Source: Henckelia pumila (lineage: Eukaryota; Streptophyta; Magnoliopsida; Lamiales; Gesneriaceae). From it: a stretch of DNA of 64,000 nucleotides. The stretch lies in the NCBI RefSeq assembly GCF_033568475.1, contig NW_027331831.1, forward strand, positions 12,710,001 to 12,774,000, written 5' to 3'. Shown here piece after piece: positions 46,956-58,173 of the stretch (its first letter is position 1; each line of letters opens with the position of its first letter). The notes beneath the pieces are model-generated. The model ran no database searches, was not told the origin of the DNA, and saw only the letters and a list, made by a program, of their open reading frames with translations. The position numbers were made by a program, and so were the translations under genes.

Positions 46956-48905
46956 TGTGAGACCCCGTTTCTAATCCATTAATCTCGAATAATTCAACAA
47001 AATCGAACAAGAAGAGCCGCAAAAAAAACAAATCAAAATTTTTTTCTTTTAAACACGCGAGCCCGCGCCAACCTCAGGCGCACCCGCGCATGACACTCTG
47101 CCGGCCACGCGCACCCGCGCACAGCCCTCGGGCAGAAATCCCTTTTGCTGCACAATGAGGCATGCCCGCGCGTCAAATTTGCGCGCCCGCGCGTGCCTCT
47201 CGGGTTCCTGAAACCTGGACCAGAAATATTAACTCCACAAGCTCAATACAACACTCCAAACAACCAAGGTTCCAACCATAGCTTAAGCATTAAATCATGA
47301 GCTTGAAACACCAACAAAATGAGGTTAACAATACAAGTTCGACGACATAATTCGATTGACTAATCAAAACAATAAAATTCCAAAAGGCACAGCCCTACGA
47401 CACACGGTGTCTCACTTCTATCATTCTCAGCTCGAGCTAACCCAAATGACTCGGTCCTGCTCCTGATCCTCCTGTTGCCAAGTACACATACAAACAAAGA
47501 CAACAGCCGGATAAACCGGTTAGAAATATAATTTTTAAGTAAAAGAGACAGACATGCAATATCAGATAAACATCTCATAACGAAAAGTATCAATCAATAA
47601 CAATTCAAAATGATAATGAATGTATGCATGACTTAAAAACTCGGGATTATCAAGTCAGATAATCAAAATATCGATCGGTACTCGGTTGGGATCCCGGAGT
47701 CAAGTCATTACAATAACACACCTACACACCCTTTCAGGTGGATGTCGCACAACTCAAACCCCTAGACTTCAGAGCAACTATAAGAAGTATTCTGGCACTT
47801 GGAAAAACTCGAAATCCAAAGCCACTTCAATATAGCTTCCTAAAACGTCTATCTTCAAAACGAATCGAATAATCGGCTCAATATGAATGCAAGTGTAAAC
47901 AATTAATCAATCAAGTTCACACAAGCAATTAACATGCAGTATGTGATTTTCGGGACTCGAGAGTAAATCGAACTCAAGTATTCTACCCCATTCGTATCAA
48001 TGTCGATTTTTACCTTTCAAGTCCGTCGAGGATTCAAATATGAAAATAACAACGAACTCAAATAAATAATCAATCGAATCACAACAAATCGAAACAAGGA
48101 AAACTCAATCAATATACCGTCTTCGATTCTCAATTCGATCAACTCCCAAGTTCGATCCAAACCCAAAACTCCAATTCAAATCTGAAAATGAAGATTATAC
48201 GGATTCGGTGTCAATCCAACAACTCAAACAAACCCGGAATTGAACCAAACAAACAACCGATAAACCAAAACTCGATTTCGACGGCATAACGGCAATAATC
48301 GGTCAAACCAAAAATCAACAACATCATCAAACCATTCTATACCATCCATATCAACTTCTCAACCAACAAATCAATCAAAATCCAACTAAAATCCAACACC
48401 CCATTTTCGAAATATACCTAAAAAATCATATAAAATCCAAACTTCGTTCTTTTTCCAAACAGACTTCGAATACACGATCTAAGCTAACTGAATAACATCA
48501 TACTCGAAGATTATCAAATTCTGACAACCCAACAAAAATCAAAGTTCGAAGATCGTAGCAAAACTTACGTCAGAACGAAGCCCTCGTTGCAGTGATCGTG
48601 AAACTCAACTCGGAATAAAAATCTAACGGTCGGCTCGAGCGAATCAGACGGAAGAAAAGCTTGAAGAAGTGTCTCCCATGGCTTCTCGCTTTAGTACGTA
48701 CGAAAGGAGGAGGAGAGGAGAGGGTGAAGTGATGTTGAAGTGATGGGGAGAACAACTTGCATGAGATAATAATAAAATCCAACTTTTGCATTTCGGTCCT
48801 TGAAACTCTCAATTTAATTCGATTCAATCCCGGCTCAATAAATCTCTAAAATAATTAATAATCAATTCTGTTAATCACGAGAAATAATAATTTCAAGGCC
48901 TTACA
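46956..48905 (-). repeat. 5' LTR (right copy, 1950 bp) of the nested element
   Basis: Matches 40016-41948 with scattered differences. Carries the GC-rich motif cluster at about 47056-47200. Followed on the minus strand by the PBS. Confidence 0.9.
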
Positions 48906-49080
48906 ACAACACAATGGATAGATATGATTGCAGAAGCAATCAGACCAAAGAATAAGATACGATAGAAGAGAAGATATCAGAATAGCTCACATAATTGAAG
49001 AACATATTAAGTCAGTCAACTATACAGCTTACGAGATTCAACAGTAAGATCGAATGCGATTTCGAGGACAAAATCATTTC

Positions 49081-49095
49081 TTAGAGGGGAGGAAT
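49081..49095 (+). promoter_or_regulatory. polypurine tract of the large element
   Basis: TTAGAGGGGAGGAAT directly precedes the 3' LTR start at 49096. The stretch 48911-49080 before it contains no coding sequence. Confidence 0.85.
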
Positions 49096-51623
49096 TGTAA
49101 GGCCCGAAAATATTAAGTAATTACGGAATTTGATATTTAAATTCCAAATATGAGAAAATATTAATGTGAGAATTTACGGAAGTAAAGATTTAAATTTCGG
49201 GTCGAAAATATTTAATTTGAGAATTTACGGATTTTAAGATTTTAATATCCGAAATTCTTAAATTAAAAGATTAGAATATTTGAATTTATTATTTATGGGA
49301 TTTAAGATTTAAACTATGAATTTGAGTATTAAAAAGGATTCAAGTAGAAGCAAAAGATTGAAGAAGGACCACATTGCAATTTCCCAAAAGTTGAGGGACT
49401 AAAATGTAATTAATGCATGCAAGTGGCATTAGATAGATTTTTATACATTGAAAACGTGTATATCACCTTCCTTATCAGATTTATACGTGAGAAATCAGAA
49501 ATAAGAAGTTCAGGGTCGATTATTTCACTTTGAAGCTTGGCTCTTTTGATCCGCCCGATAGAATTTTCGATTGATCGTATATTTGCGATTATAGCTTCGA
49601 GTGCTACGTTTTGACGTAAGTTTTATGAAGTTCTACCATGTTTGAATTTTAAGATATTGTTAGAATTAAGATTTGATTGTATAAACGTGTTTTAGTATAT
49701 ACGACGATAGCATTTCTAAGACAGATCGAGAAAAGATCGTCGTTTGGACATGTTTTCGATTTTTGAAAGAATTGTTGAAATTTCTGAAAATATGGGGCTG
49801 TATATTTCGAAATTATATTGTGGAATTGGTGATGATATAGTGTTGAGATGGTGGTATTGATGATGCTTATGCTTTTAGAATTGCCGGTTTCGAACCGTTA
49901 CGCCGCCGATTTGAATTACTGTTATTGGATCCATTGGAGAAGTTTAATGAGTCTAAATAAGATTGAAATGATATTGAAAAGATGATATTGAGTTGTATAT
50001 CAATGCATTTCAGATTTGAACTGCAAGAGATCGATTTCGAGTCGGTTAGCCTTTGAATCGAGAAAGACTGAATAAGGTTTGAAGCTAGTTTGCCTTGAAT
50101 GATTGTAATGATTTGAGTAGATTTTGATAGAAGTTCTTTGATGTCATTTGTCCAGAATTGGATCATCTAATACTCGAGATCGAAAGGTATGATTAGACAT
50201 TAGATATTATGGGAAGAGCAACTTGAGATCGTTTTGATTATCGAGTTTTCTAAAATCACATACGTATATGTTTAAGTGCTTTTATGTGATTTACTTGTTA
50301 TTGTTGCCTTGAATGATTATTGAATTGTGTGTTCAAAATATTTATCAGTATTTGTATGATTTAATGCATCAAGATTATGTTGCATTCATCTTGAACCCTA
50401 CCTCGAAAAGCATAGAGGGCTGATTGGCCTAGATTGCGAAATGATATTTGGAGGGCTATAGGTGAGTGACACGGAATGTAGATTTACTTCTAGAGCTAGA
50501 AGACTCACTATAGTTGCACCAAAGTCAGGGGAATTGAGATATTTAACGCTACCTCGATTGGGTAAGTTGGTGGTCGGTTAAAGATTTTATTCCCCGGGAT
50601 CCCAAGAGCTAAGATTTTTTTGTTGTCAGACTTGATAACCTATTCCTTGAAACATGCATTGCATTTATGCATTAATCTAGAGAGTTCTATGGTTTAGAAT
50701 ATGCAGTTATAAATGCTAGCGTGCTATTATATGTCATTCAAGATATGAATGTGTTTATATATTGTTGTTGATGAACAGTTATGCTTTAAGAAGTTAAGAA
50801 TTGATTGTACTTTCATGATTTACATGTTATTACATGTTTTGATGATTTAAGATTGTTATAGCATATAGAGTCAATATGCTTAAATGATGTATATGCATGT
50901 CGTTCATACTGAGATTTATTCTCACCGGAGTTATCCGGCTGTTGGTTTGTTTGTATGTGTGTATTGCATCAGGTTTGTGCATGAGCGAGTCAGATGTGGC
51001 TTGGATAGCTCGAGATTGAGAGATTTAGAACGTGGTGACTCGGGTTTAAGAAGTAGATTGTGCTGATAACCTTGTGATCTTCAAGCATTAGAATGGTTTG
51101 AGAACTTAGATCTAGACTTGATCTTGTTATATTGTACTTCGCAAACATGTATAAGATGTTTATACTTTAAGAAGCATGCTCTACTTTGTTTCTTGTATAA
51201 AGATCATTTTAGATTTGATTTGAGATGATTAAATGTTGGTACACATCAGAAATGCATGAGACAGCTCTATTTAACATGTTAGTAACTTTGAACTTGTTGT
51301 AGTCTTTGGTAATTTTTGTAAATTTCTGCACCGACCCATCTTGGGAGAATGCTCATAACTTTTTACTGAAAATTCCGATTAGAGTGAGGTTGGCGGCATT
51401 GGAAAGCTAAGACAGAGATCTACAACTTTTCGTTGAGAATGTTTCGAAATTCTGTGTGCATGTGTTCGGCCAGATCTGCTCTCGCTCGAGCGCATGTAGA
51501 GGGCGCTCGAGCGAGGCACCTTGTGTAGAAAAAAAAAATTTAGTTGTTTGATTCTTATGTATACTTGTGCACATTATTATTGATGATGTTTAATAATGGA
51601 GATTAGCACCCGAGGTCCCCACA
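49096..51623 (+). repeat. 3' LTR (2528 bp) of the large element
   Basis: Matches 33897-36423 end to end. The GC-rich motif CTCGAGCG...CGCTCGAGCGAG is near 51486-51515. Followed by target duplication CGTTT at 51624-51628. Confidence 0.92.
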
Positions 51624-51628
51624 CGTTT

Positions 51629-52092
51629 CATATTTCATATTGTGGTCATGGATCATGAAGAGAGTCTTTTACATCTATGACGATATGTCTCACTCTTGTT
51701 GGTTTCTTATATAGCTCTATCCAATTAAATATTTTCTATTATTAGGAGCAATAATTACACATCTTTGGAATAATAGTTCAAACATAATACTTGAGTCATA
51801 ATATGCTTTAAAATTTTAGAGTAAGTTTATTGTGAGACGTCTCATAAATCTTTAATTGTGAGTAAGACGAGTTAATTTTATTTATATTTATAATAAAAAA
51901 ATAATATTTTAGCATAACAAATAATATTTTTTTATGAGTTACCAAATAAGAAATTCCGTCTCACGAAATTGACCTGTAAAACCGTCAGTTTCTGCGTAAA
52001 ATTTATGGGATGGGACATACCACTACTAGCTATAGTTTTTCATTAAAATTAAAATGATCAATCTATTATACTAGAGTTAATATCAAATATCC
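51629..52092. other. AT-rich genomic interval with a short MITE-like sequence
   Basis: From about 51830 to 52015 it carries GTGAGACGTCTCATAAATC, GTAAGACGAGTTAATTTTA and CCGTCTCACGAAATTGACC, a second copy of the element seen at 29585-29765. The rest has no recognisable content. Confidence 0.45.
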
Positions 52093-52097
52093 GATTA

Positions 52098-52432
52098 TGA
52101 TATGCCTATCGTCAGCAAACAAACTTAAAATTCCTACTCCCTAACAAAACAAGTATAGTAATGAGCAGGGTCGAATCTACAGGGAACGAGTATTTATTTC
52201 TTTCAAGTAAAATAACTAAAAAATGGGGTTTTTTGGTTTTGAATAAAAATAACAAATTAAAAATAATGTGAGAATTTAATAAATGAGTAAAGCAAATTAT
52301 TAAAAGAGAAAATTTATTACTTTACCAAATTCTGATTCAAAGAATTTCCGTATTCCAATCATATCACTGGTCATCAGCTAACAAATAATTTATTCGTGTA
52401 GCTTCTAACAATTAACCTTAAAATCAAAGGTA
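52098..52432 (-). repeat. truncated left LTR of the Athila-type relic
   Basis: Co-linear with 54285-54618 up to AACCTTAAAATCAAAGG, where similarity stops and unrelated internal sequence begins. Confidence 0.8.
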
Positions 52433-54033
52433 TATGCATAAATGTAGGCTCAAAGCTGGGGCATATGAAAAAAATGGTTTTAACCTAGGTCCCTTAATTT
52501 TTGAACAATGCATTCAATCCACCAAAAGAGGTTAATGAGAACATGTATAACAATGCAAGTTCTAGAAAAATCAATAATACATGACAAACACACAATCAAG
52601 AAAACAGAGTGCATTCAATCCACCAAAAGAGGTTAATGAGAACATGTATAACAATGCAAGTTCTAGAAAAATCAACAATACATGACAAACACACAATCAA
52701 GAAAACAGAGCATGATTTAGTGACTGCTCATTGGCCCAAATCTCACCACAGAAGATGGCTATGTGTTAGACCCATACATTTGTCCTTTCAACCAATTATC
52801 AAGAGCAACTACCCGCAATGCAGCAAAGAGAATAGAAAAATATATATTTTTTTTTCAAAAAGGATCAGTGTCAGAAGTATCCAGGACTCAGAAGAGAGAA
52901 ACAATAAGCATGAACTAAATACCTCTTGGACTGAAACTCACAAAATTGAATTAAAAGAATGAAAAAAAATAGCAAAAATTAACCACCTATAAGAATGACA
53001 CAAACAACTTAAACCCTCCCTCATCTAAATCTGGCATTGTCCTCAATGACATAAATAAATTCTCAAATAAAAACAAAGCATAAGGATAGTTAGAGAACTC
53101 TCCTGACAGTTTTGAGCATCGACGAAAGTGCCATCTACTGCTGAGGTGGGGGAAACTTGAGTTGAGGCAACTTTGGATCAAACCACGATCGATGAAATTC
53201 ATTCAAATCAAACAACGCTCCACAAAATATTTCAGCAATCACCCGCCAAAATCACAGTAGCAGCTACTACGAAGGAATAAAACCTTGGCGAACTAAAGAG
53301 CACATAGTGCACACCGAACCAAAAATAACAATCAAACAATGATGATCTAAGAGTAGAGAGATATGCAAACAGCAGCGAAATATCAGACGGCAACCGTGAT
53401 CGGAGTGAGAATGACAGGCGGTGGCGAACTGTGATGGTGAAAATCGACGGAGTGAGGCATAGTGATTCAGAGTGAGGGATGAGGCGGCAGGCTGCGGCTA
53501 TGGTGGTCTGTGAGAGAAAGGAACGGCAGACGGTGACTGGTGTTGAGAGGAAGATGAATATTGTGTGAAGGTGGGACATAGAAGAAAGAAAGGCAGTGAA
53601 CGACACTGGAGTTGAGCAAACGGCGGCCGGCGGAGGGAAGATGGTGGAGACGGCAGGCGGCGCCGATAAGAAGACGAGAAGAGGGAGTAATAGGCGCCTG
53701 TAGAAGAGATACAATAAACATGAATAGGGAGAAAGAAAAGAAAGGGCTTCATGCTTATTCCTTATTATTATTATTATTATTTAATTTTTTTTTTCTAAAA
53801 TCTAAACAAAACTTGAGGCAGAAGATGTTTTTCCATAGCGCGTGAACACGCCTTGTTGAAAAACATTTTCTAAAAATTTATAAGAAAAATCACAAAAAAA
53901 TTCTAACTTTTTGCATAGTAGAGGATTTTTCATAGGGCGTGACTCGTGGGCACACCTTGTGAAAAATCTTTTTCTGAATTTTTTTTTTCAAAAACAAGAT
54001 AAAAAAGATGATAAATAAGAATAACAAAAAAAA
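52433..54033. other. internal part of the Athila relic without recognisable genes
   Basis: Holds a 101-bp tandem duplication (52510-52711) and a GC-rich patch at about 53390-53700 with GGCGG and GACGG-type repeats. Overlapping 80-160 codon frames on the minus strand of that patch are low-complexity (Ser/Leu/Pro/Phe) and look fortuitous. An AT run and a GCGTGAACACGCC...GCGTGACTCGTGGGCAC-type repeated motif occur near 53838 and 53937. Confidence 0.5.
52510..52711 (+). repeat. 101-bp tandem duplication
   Basis: 52510-52610 and 52611-52711 begin GCATTCAATCCACCAAAAGA and differ visibly at only one internal position (AATAATAC versus AACAATAC) and at the last base. Confidence 0.9.
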
Positions 54034-54097
54034 ACGTTGGGTTTCCTCCCAAAAGCGCAATTTTTTAGCGTCGTTATGCTTGACGTTACCAATCCCC

Positions 54098-54217
54098 TCA
54101 AGTTGTGGAATAATCAGGATTTGTTAACTCGATCTTCATCTGTGACACACTTTCATCTTCACAGAACACCTTCAATCGATGTCCATTCACTTTGAAAATT
54201 TTCTCTGTATCCAAAAT
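54098..54217 (-). pseudogene. Athila pol C-terminal tail fragment
   Basis: The minus strand reads FKVNGHRLKVFCEDES...MKIELTNPDYSTT and a stop at 54100-54098. This VNG-RLK type ending and the GGGAGGAAACCCAACG motif just after it are typical of the end of Athila-type pol. It lies only about 45 bp from the PBS, which shows that everything between PBS and pol end is deleted. Confidence 0.65.
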
Positions 54218-54260
54218 AATTAAATAACAAGAACTTAAAAGAAATAATTATAAACACCGT

Positions 54261-54278
54261 TCCCCGGCAACGGCGCCA
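54261..54278 (-). promoter_or_regulatory. primer binding site (tRNA-Asp type) of the Athila relic
   Basis: The minus strand reads TGGCGCCGTTGCCGGGGA, the well-known primer site of Athila elements, complementary to the 3' end of aspartate tRNA. It follows the LTR end by a few bases. Confidence 0.85.
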
Positions 54279-54284
54279 AAAATT

Positions 54285-54840
54285 TGATATGCCTGTCGTC
54301 AACTAACAAACTTAAAATTCCTACTCCCTAACAAAACGAGTATAGTAATGAGCAGGATCGAATCCACAGGGAATGAGTATTTATTTATTTCAAGTAAATA
54401 TAACTAAAAAAGGGGGTTTTTTGGTTTTGAATAAAAATAACAAATTAAAAATAATGTGAGAATTTAATAAATGAGAAAAGCAAATAATTAAAAGAGAAAT
54501 TTTATTACTTTACCAAATTCTGATTCAAGGAATTTCCATATTCCAATCATATCACTGGTCATCGGCTGACAAATAATTTATTCATGCAGTTTCTAACAAT
54601 TAACCTTAAAATCAAAGGGATAGCCACTAAAATTTTTATGTTCTCCTATTTTAATTGACCAAACCCAGCATCTAGTCAAAACTTATCAATAACCAACTGA
54701 GCACGATAACGTTCCATATTGATTAAAAATAGCTGTTAGATTTGTGAAAACAGTTAATCCTAAAATCTAACAATCGAGATAGCTGCAATTGTTAAACCTA
54801 GTTTCATTGATTTATTTAGATTAAACATGTCATGATAGCA
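54285..54840 (-). repeat. right LTR of the Athila relic, interrupted by CACTA-2
   Basis: The first 335 bp match the left LTR. The rest has no second copy in the window. The LTR probably resumes after 61603, but its outer end was not located. Confidence 0.65.
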
Positions 54841-55135
54841 CACTACAAGAAAAAAGGGATACGACAACGGATATAGGGGTCAAAAAACCGTTGTACTTTT
54901 AGGTGTTGTCGAAAATATAACATACAACAACGGTTTATATCCGTTGTGGATTCCAACATATGACAACGGATATGCAACAGTTAATATCTGTTGTCGTACA
55001 CACTATTTGACCATGGTTTATAACCGTTGTCTTAAGTAGGTGTACGAAAATAGTTCTGCAACAGTTTAAATCCGTTGTCTTTTGAGACTTACGACAACAG
55101 TTTTGCAACAGGTTAAATCCGTTGTCGTTTCTTAA
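54841..55135. repeat. left subterminal repeats of CACTA-2
   Basis: At least eight copies of a palindromic-type motif combining ACAACGG or ACAACAG with AACCGTTGT or ATCCGTTGT, for example near 54863, 54889, 54929, 54963, 55023, 55068, 55093 and 55117. Confidence 0.8.
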
Positions 55136-55343
55136 ATTAAAAAAAAATTAATATACAAATTTTCAATATTATAAATCAATCAAAATTTAAAATTTTCAAA
55201 ATAAAATTTAATATACAATTTTTCAATATTACAAAACATCATATCAAAACAACAAACTTTACAATAGAATCCTGAAACTTCGCAGTTCATTCTTTGCTAA
55301 ACACGTACAAGACACTTCACCTTAAAAGCATCGAAAAGATTTC

Positions 55344-55764
55344 TCAGGAATCTGCTTGGTTGCACGGTATGCATGTATTAGCCGCCTCCGTTGCCTTGAA
55401 TATCTCATCTTTATGTGTAGCTTCAACCGTGTCTCTCTTCTCTTTTGCTGTGTGTATTAGTGCCGCCTTGTTTTTCACACTTTCTGCATAATATTCCTTC
55501 TTCTCTAGTTTTTCCTGTAGATTAAAAGTCTGGCTCAATATTTTATATTTATAACTTTCAAATTTTGTTCAGGATTTCATGTAAACCAAAAGTGATGATC
55601 ATGAATAGCTTTATAGCCAAAATATTTACATTAGAACACACGCGAATTTGAAGATATATGAAAACAACCAAATCGAAGTTGAATGTTTTTACCTCAAGTT
55701 TTCTTAATTGGGCGTCAAAAGATGTCTTCTTGGTGTTCTCCCATGAAGCTATATCTGCTACCTT
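55344..55764 (-). pseudogene. captured remorin C-terminal exons
   Basis: Exon 1 (55764-55693) reads VADIASWENTKKTSFDAQL and RKLE. A GT donor at 55692, a 178-bp intron and a TACAG acceptor ending at 55515 lead to exon 2 (55514-about 55344), which reads EKLEKKEYYAESVKNKAALI, HTAKEKRDTVEATHKDEIFK and ATEAANT. This is the coiled-coil C-terminal domain of remorins, plasma-membrane nanodomain proteins. The usual C-terminal membrane anchor (cysteine-rich tail) is altered or lost and the N-terminal half is absent. The correctly placed intron shows capture of genomic DNA. Confidence 0.8.
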
Positions 55765-57530
55765 CTATTGAGCCCTGTTCCATCACACTAAATTGTGATC
55801 ACAATCTCAAACAAATCCAAGTAATTTCATACAAAAAAAATTTACATAAATCGCTCAAAGCAAGAATTCACCCCATCGGAATCCATTCTTTCTCATATTT
55901 CATAGCTGAAACACGAGTTCATACAATTTTTCACAAGAAATTTAGAAGTGATATCCGGAGAAATCAGAGACTTACTTGTTCTCCACTTTGCTTTTTTAAT
56001 TTTCCTCCCAAGCCTACGACAACTTCTTGTCACCTTCGAATTTCACAAGAGCAATATCTGTAAAATATTTCAGACACAAGTCATTTCCATTTTAATCTAC
56101 AAAAATTCACTTGTTCCTTCAATAAATAAAACCATGACACCTATTAGCACTTCTCTGATCAAAAGCATAACTTTAAGAGCTATGATTTTTTCCTCTACTT
56201 CCAAAGAATCACCTCTAACATATAGCACAAGTAAGATGATATAGTTATTCAGAACAGGAGCAACATTTAAGACTTATGTTTTTTTTCCTCTACTACTAAT
56301 TCAAAAGAGGCAATCCTTAATTATGCTTTTTTGCAAGTTGCCTATAAAAGTTAACATAATTAATTCGACAGAAATTTGGTTGGCAGATCAGAAGTTTGGG
56401 TCTATAAAAGAGAACGCTCCAGATAAAAAAATGGGATATACCGATAGTCAATAGCCTGTTTAATGAGTGAGATCAATCTTGTTCTAACTAAATCATAAGC
56501 ACTCAAGAAGCCACTATGAATCAGCAGATTTAAGAAGCAATTGCATGCTAATAACCGTGGGTCCAATAAATGCAGTTGCCAAACTGAAGCTAACAACCTA
56601 AATAGTACCTATACTTCTTGCTTAAAATCACCACCTAACCTTTCAGGATTTATCCTGTAGAAGCGTACAGAAGATCAGAAATATTAACTTTAAGCAAGCA
56701 TCCAAATATAGTGCTTCTAAAGGCATCATCTTCATCGGAAATTTCTTGGGTAAGTGGTTCACATTTATTTACAACAGGTTCATGTTAATGGATTGAAGAG
56801 AAGCATTTGCCATAATAAATACATGATTGAAAGAAAAGAAAGCAGGATTTTTTTTTAAATCGATGCATTACCCCGCAGGAACTAGCATCAAATATGTCCT
56901 CAGATCCTTCCAGCTTGTATGGATGGAAAAAATGTCAGCACATCAGCAAGGAAAACAGACAATACTTGGTGTACTGATCGGCAAAATAGCAAACCTACTT
57001 GTTCTGTTCCCCTAAAAGCTATTATCAATCTTTTTTGTTCTGGGATCTCGCCAAATTGCTACCTGCATCCCTTATAAAGTACATGATCACTAAAAAGCCT
57101 AAAAAGCACCTTTACTTGGTGAAAATAACATCATTACCAAATTTGAAAAATTGATGAAGGCAATAACTAAAGACACGCTATATTGTGCATCTGCATACTA
57201 TCATGAAAATATAATAATGTTCGTAAAAGCACAAAAACATAAACATAAAAATCTTGTAGGTAGGAAAACAGACGGAAAGATACTCCATTGAAAATTATCT
57301 CAAGCGGGAATAGATATGTCTAAATGAAAAGAAACCTCTACCGTTCCTGGGAAAGAAGAAACTAAATCTTAAAACCCGAACAAAATCGGATGCCGAGTTG
57401 GTAATAGCTTACCATGTTGCGGTGTAGACATCATAAAATTTATCATACGCCTTATTAAAACGGTAATGACAAACTAAAATATCTCTAATACCCAAGTTAG
57501 AACCTATACAAGACTTCGAAGGGTTTATAC
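55765..57530. other. CACTA-2 interior, no identified gene
   Basis: Short open stretches in AT-rich DNA. Some are probably remorin-gene introns or further captured pieces, but none is recognised. Confidence 0.4.
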
Positions 57531-57534
57531 CTTC

Positions 57535-58065
57535 ATTACTGGACAGTTCAATGCCTTTCCAGCCTCCACAATTGCTTTTCCATTTGGATGAAAGGTATTG
57601 AATTCAACTCCAGCAGCCAAATTCATAATATCAGCTTCAGACAACTTATGTAGATTCTAAAATTAATCAACAAGTTAAAACTTCATAACAAAGAAAAAAC
57701 CTACAAGTAAATGAAAACAAGTTTAGCATTTAGAAAGTGGTGTTTCACTCAACAAAAATACAACATAAATTTTACATCTCAAATCACTAGGAGAGAAAGA
57801 AAATCAAGAAACAAATTTAAATTCACAAAATTTATCTACTAATTTCACCACTGTCTAAAGATTAAAGTGCATACAAAAAAAAAGAAATAAAGACAAAAAT
57901 ACTAACAGATCGTCGACTCCAAAAACGGGAAGCAATAATTATCAGAAAAAAAAACACAAGAAAAATAGTAAATCGTCACCTCAATACCAGCAAGCAAAAA
58001 TCACACAGATTCACTGGACAATTCAATGCCTTTGCAGCCTCTGCAATTTCCTTTCCACAATTATA
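57535..58065 (-). other. unidentified captured exon, partly duplicated
   Basis: The minus strand at about 57660-57535 reads KLSEADIMNLAAGVEFNTFH then PNGKAIVEAGKALNCPVMK. A shorter, similar coding stretch (AEAAKALNCPV-like) recurs at about 58060-58012. The source gene is not recognised. Confidence 0.4.
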
Positions 58066-58173
58066 CAGATCTAATGCATAATAGCCATAATACAACAGAA
58101 GGTTCTGAAGAAAAATGCATTTAAAAAAAAATTATTCATAAATATGTAAACATGATAACAAATTAAAATTTAC

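Larger units (their letters stand above)
40016..48905 (-). mobile_element. nested Tekay-like chromovirus, reverse orientation, with 5-bp target duplication
   Basis: LTRs at 40016-41948 and 46956-48905 read TGTGAGACCCCG...GGCCTTACA on the plus strand. ACAAC flanks both sides (40011-40015 and 48906-48910). On the minus strand the order is 5' LTR (right), PBS (46950-46939), gag with zinc knuckles, PR, RT, RNase H, integrase, chromodomain-like tail, polypurine tract, 3' LTR (left). The order and the chromodomain-like C-terminus identify a chromovirus. Gag-pol is interrupted by at least eight in-frame stops and by a hAT MITE, so it is inactive. Confidence 0.93.
33897..51623 (+). mobile_element. 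complete Tekay-like chromovirus-type LTR element hosting a second element
   Basis: Two LTRs (33897-36423 and 49096-51623) start TGTAAGGCCCGAAAAT and end CCCGAGGTCCCCACA. The target duplication CGTTT at 33892-33896 and 51624-51628 is perfect. A PBS for initiator methionine tRNA (36429-36440) and a polypurine tract (49081-49095) are in the right places. The internal part (36424-40010 and 48911-49095) has no recognisable gag or pol, so the copy is either a large non-autonomous derivative or extremely decayed. The end of the internal region (CGATTTCGAGGAC then a G-rich tract) resembles the end of Tekay-type elements. An 8.89-kb element is inserted in reverse at 40016-48905. Confidence 0.92.
52098..54840 (-). 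mobile_element. internally deleted Athila-type Ty3/gypsy element
   Basis: On the minus strand a right-hand LTR ending ...GCATATCA at 54285 is followed by a PBS (54278-54261), a short pol C-terminal tail, a GGGAGGAAACCCAACG motif near 54049-54034, unidentified DNA, and a left LTR piece (52432-52098) ending with the same ...GCATATCA. The two LTR pieces share about 335 bp (TGATATGCCT(A/G)TCGTCA at their plus-strand starts). Nearly all of gag-pol is missing and the left LTR is itself truncated at about 52432. The right LTR runs on past 54620 and is entered by CACTA-2 at 54841. Confidence 0.75.

Noticed and set aside
53230-53850. Several overlapping open frames of 77-160 codons, including a hydrophobic one on the minus strand at 53714-53232
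   Set aside because: They overlap in different frames over a GC-rich repetitive patch, are low-complexity Ser/Leu/Phe/Pro runs, and match no known family or splice pattern.
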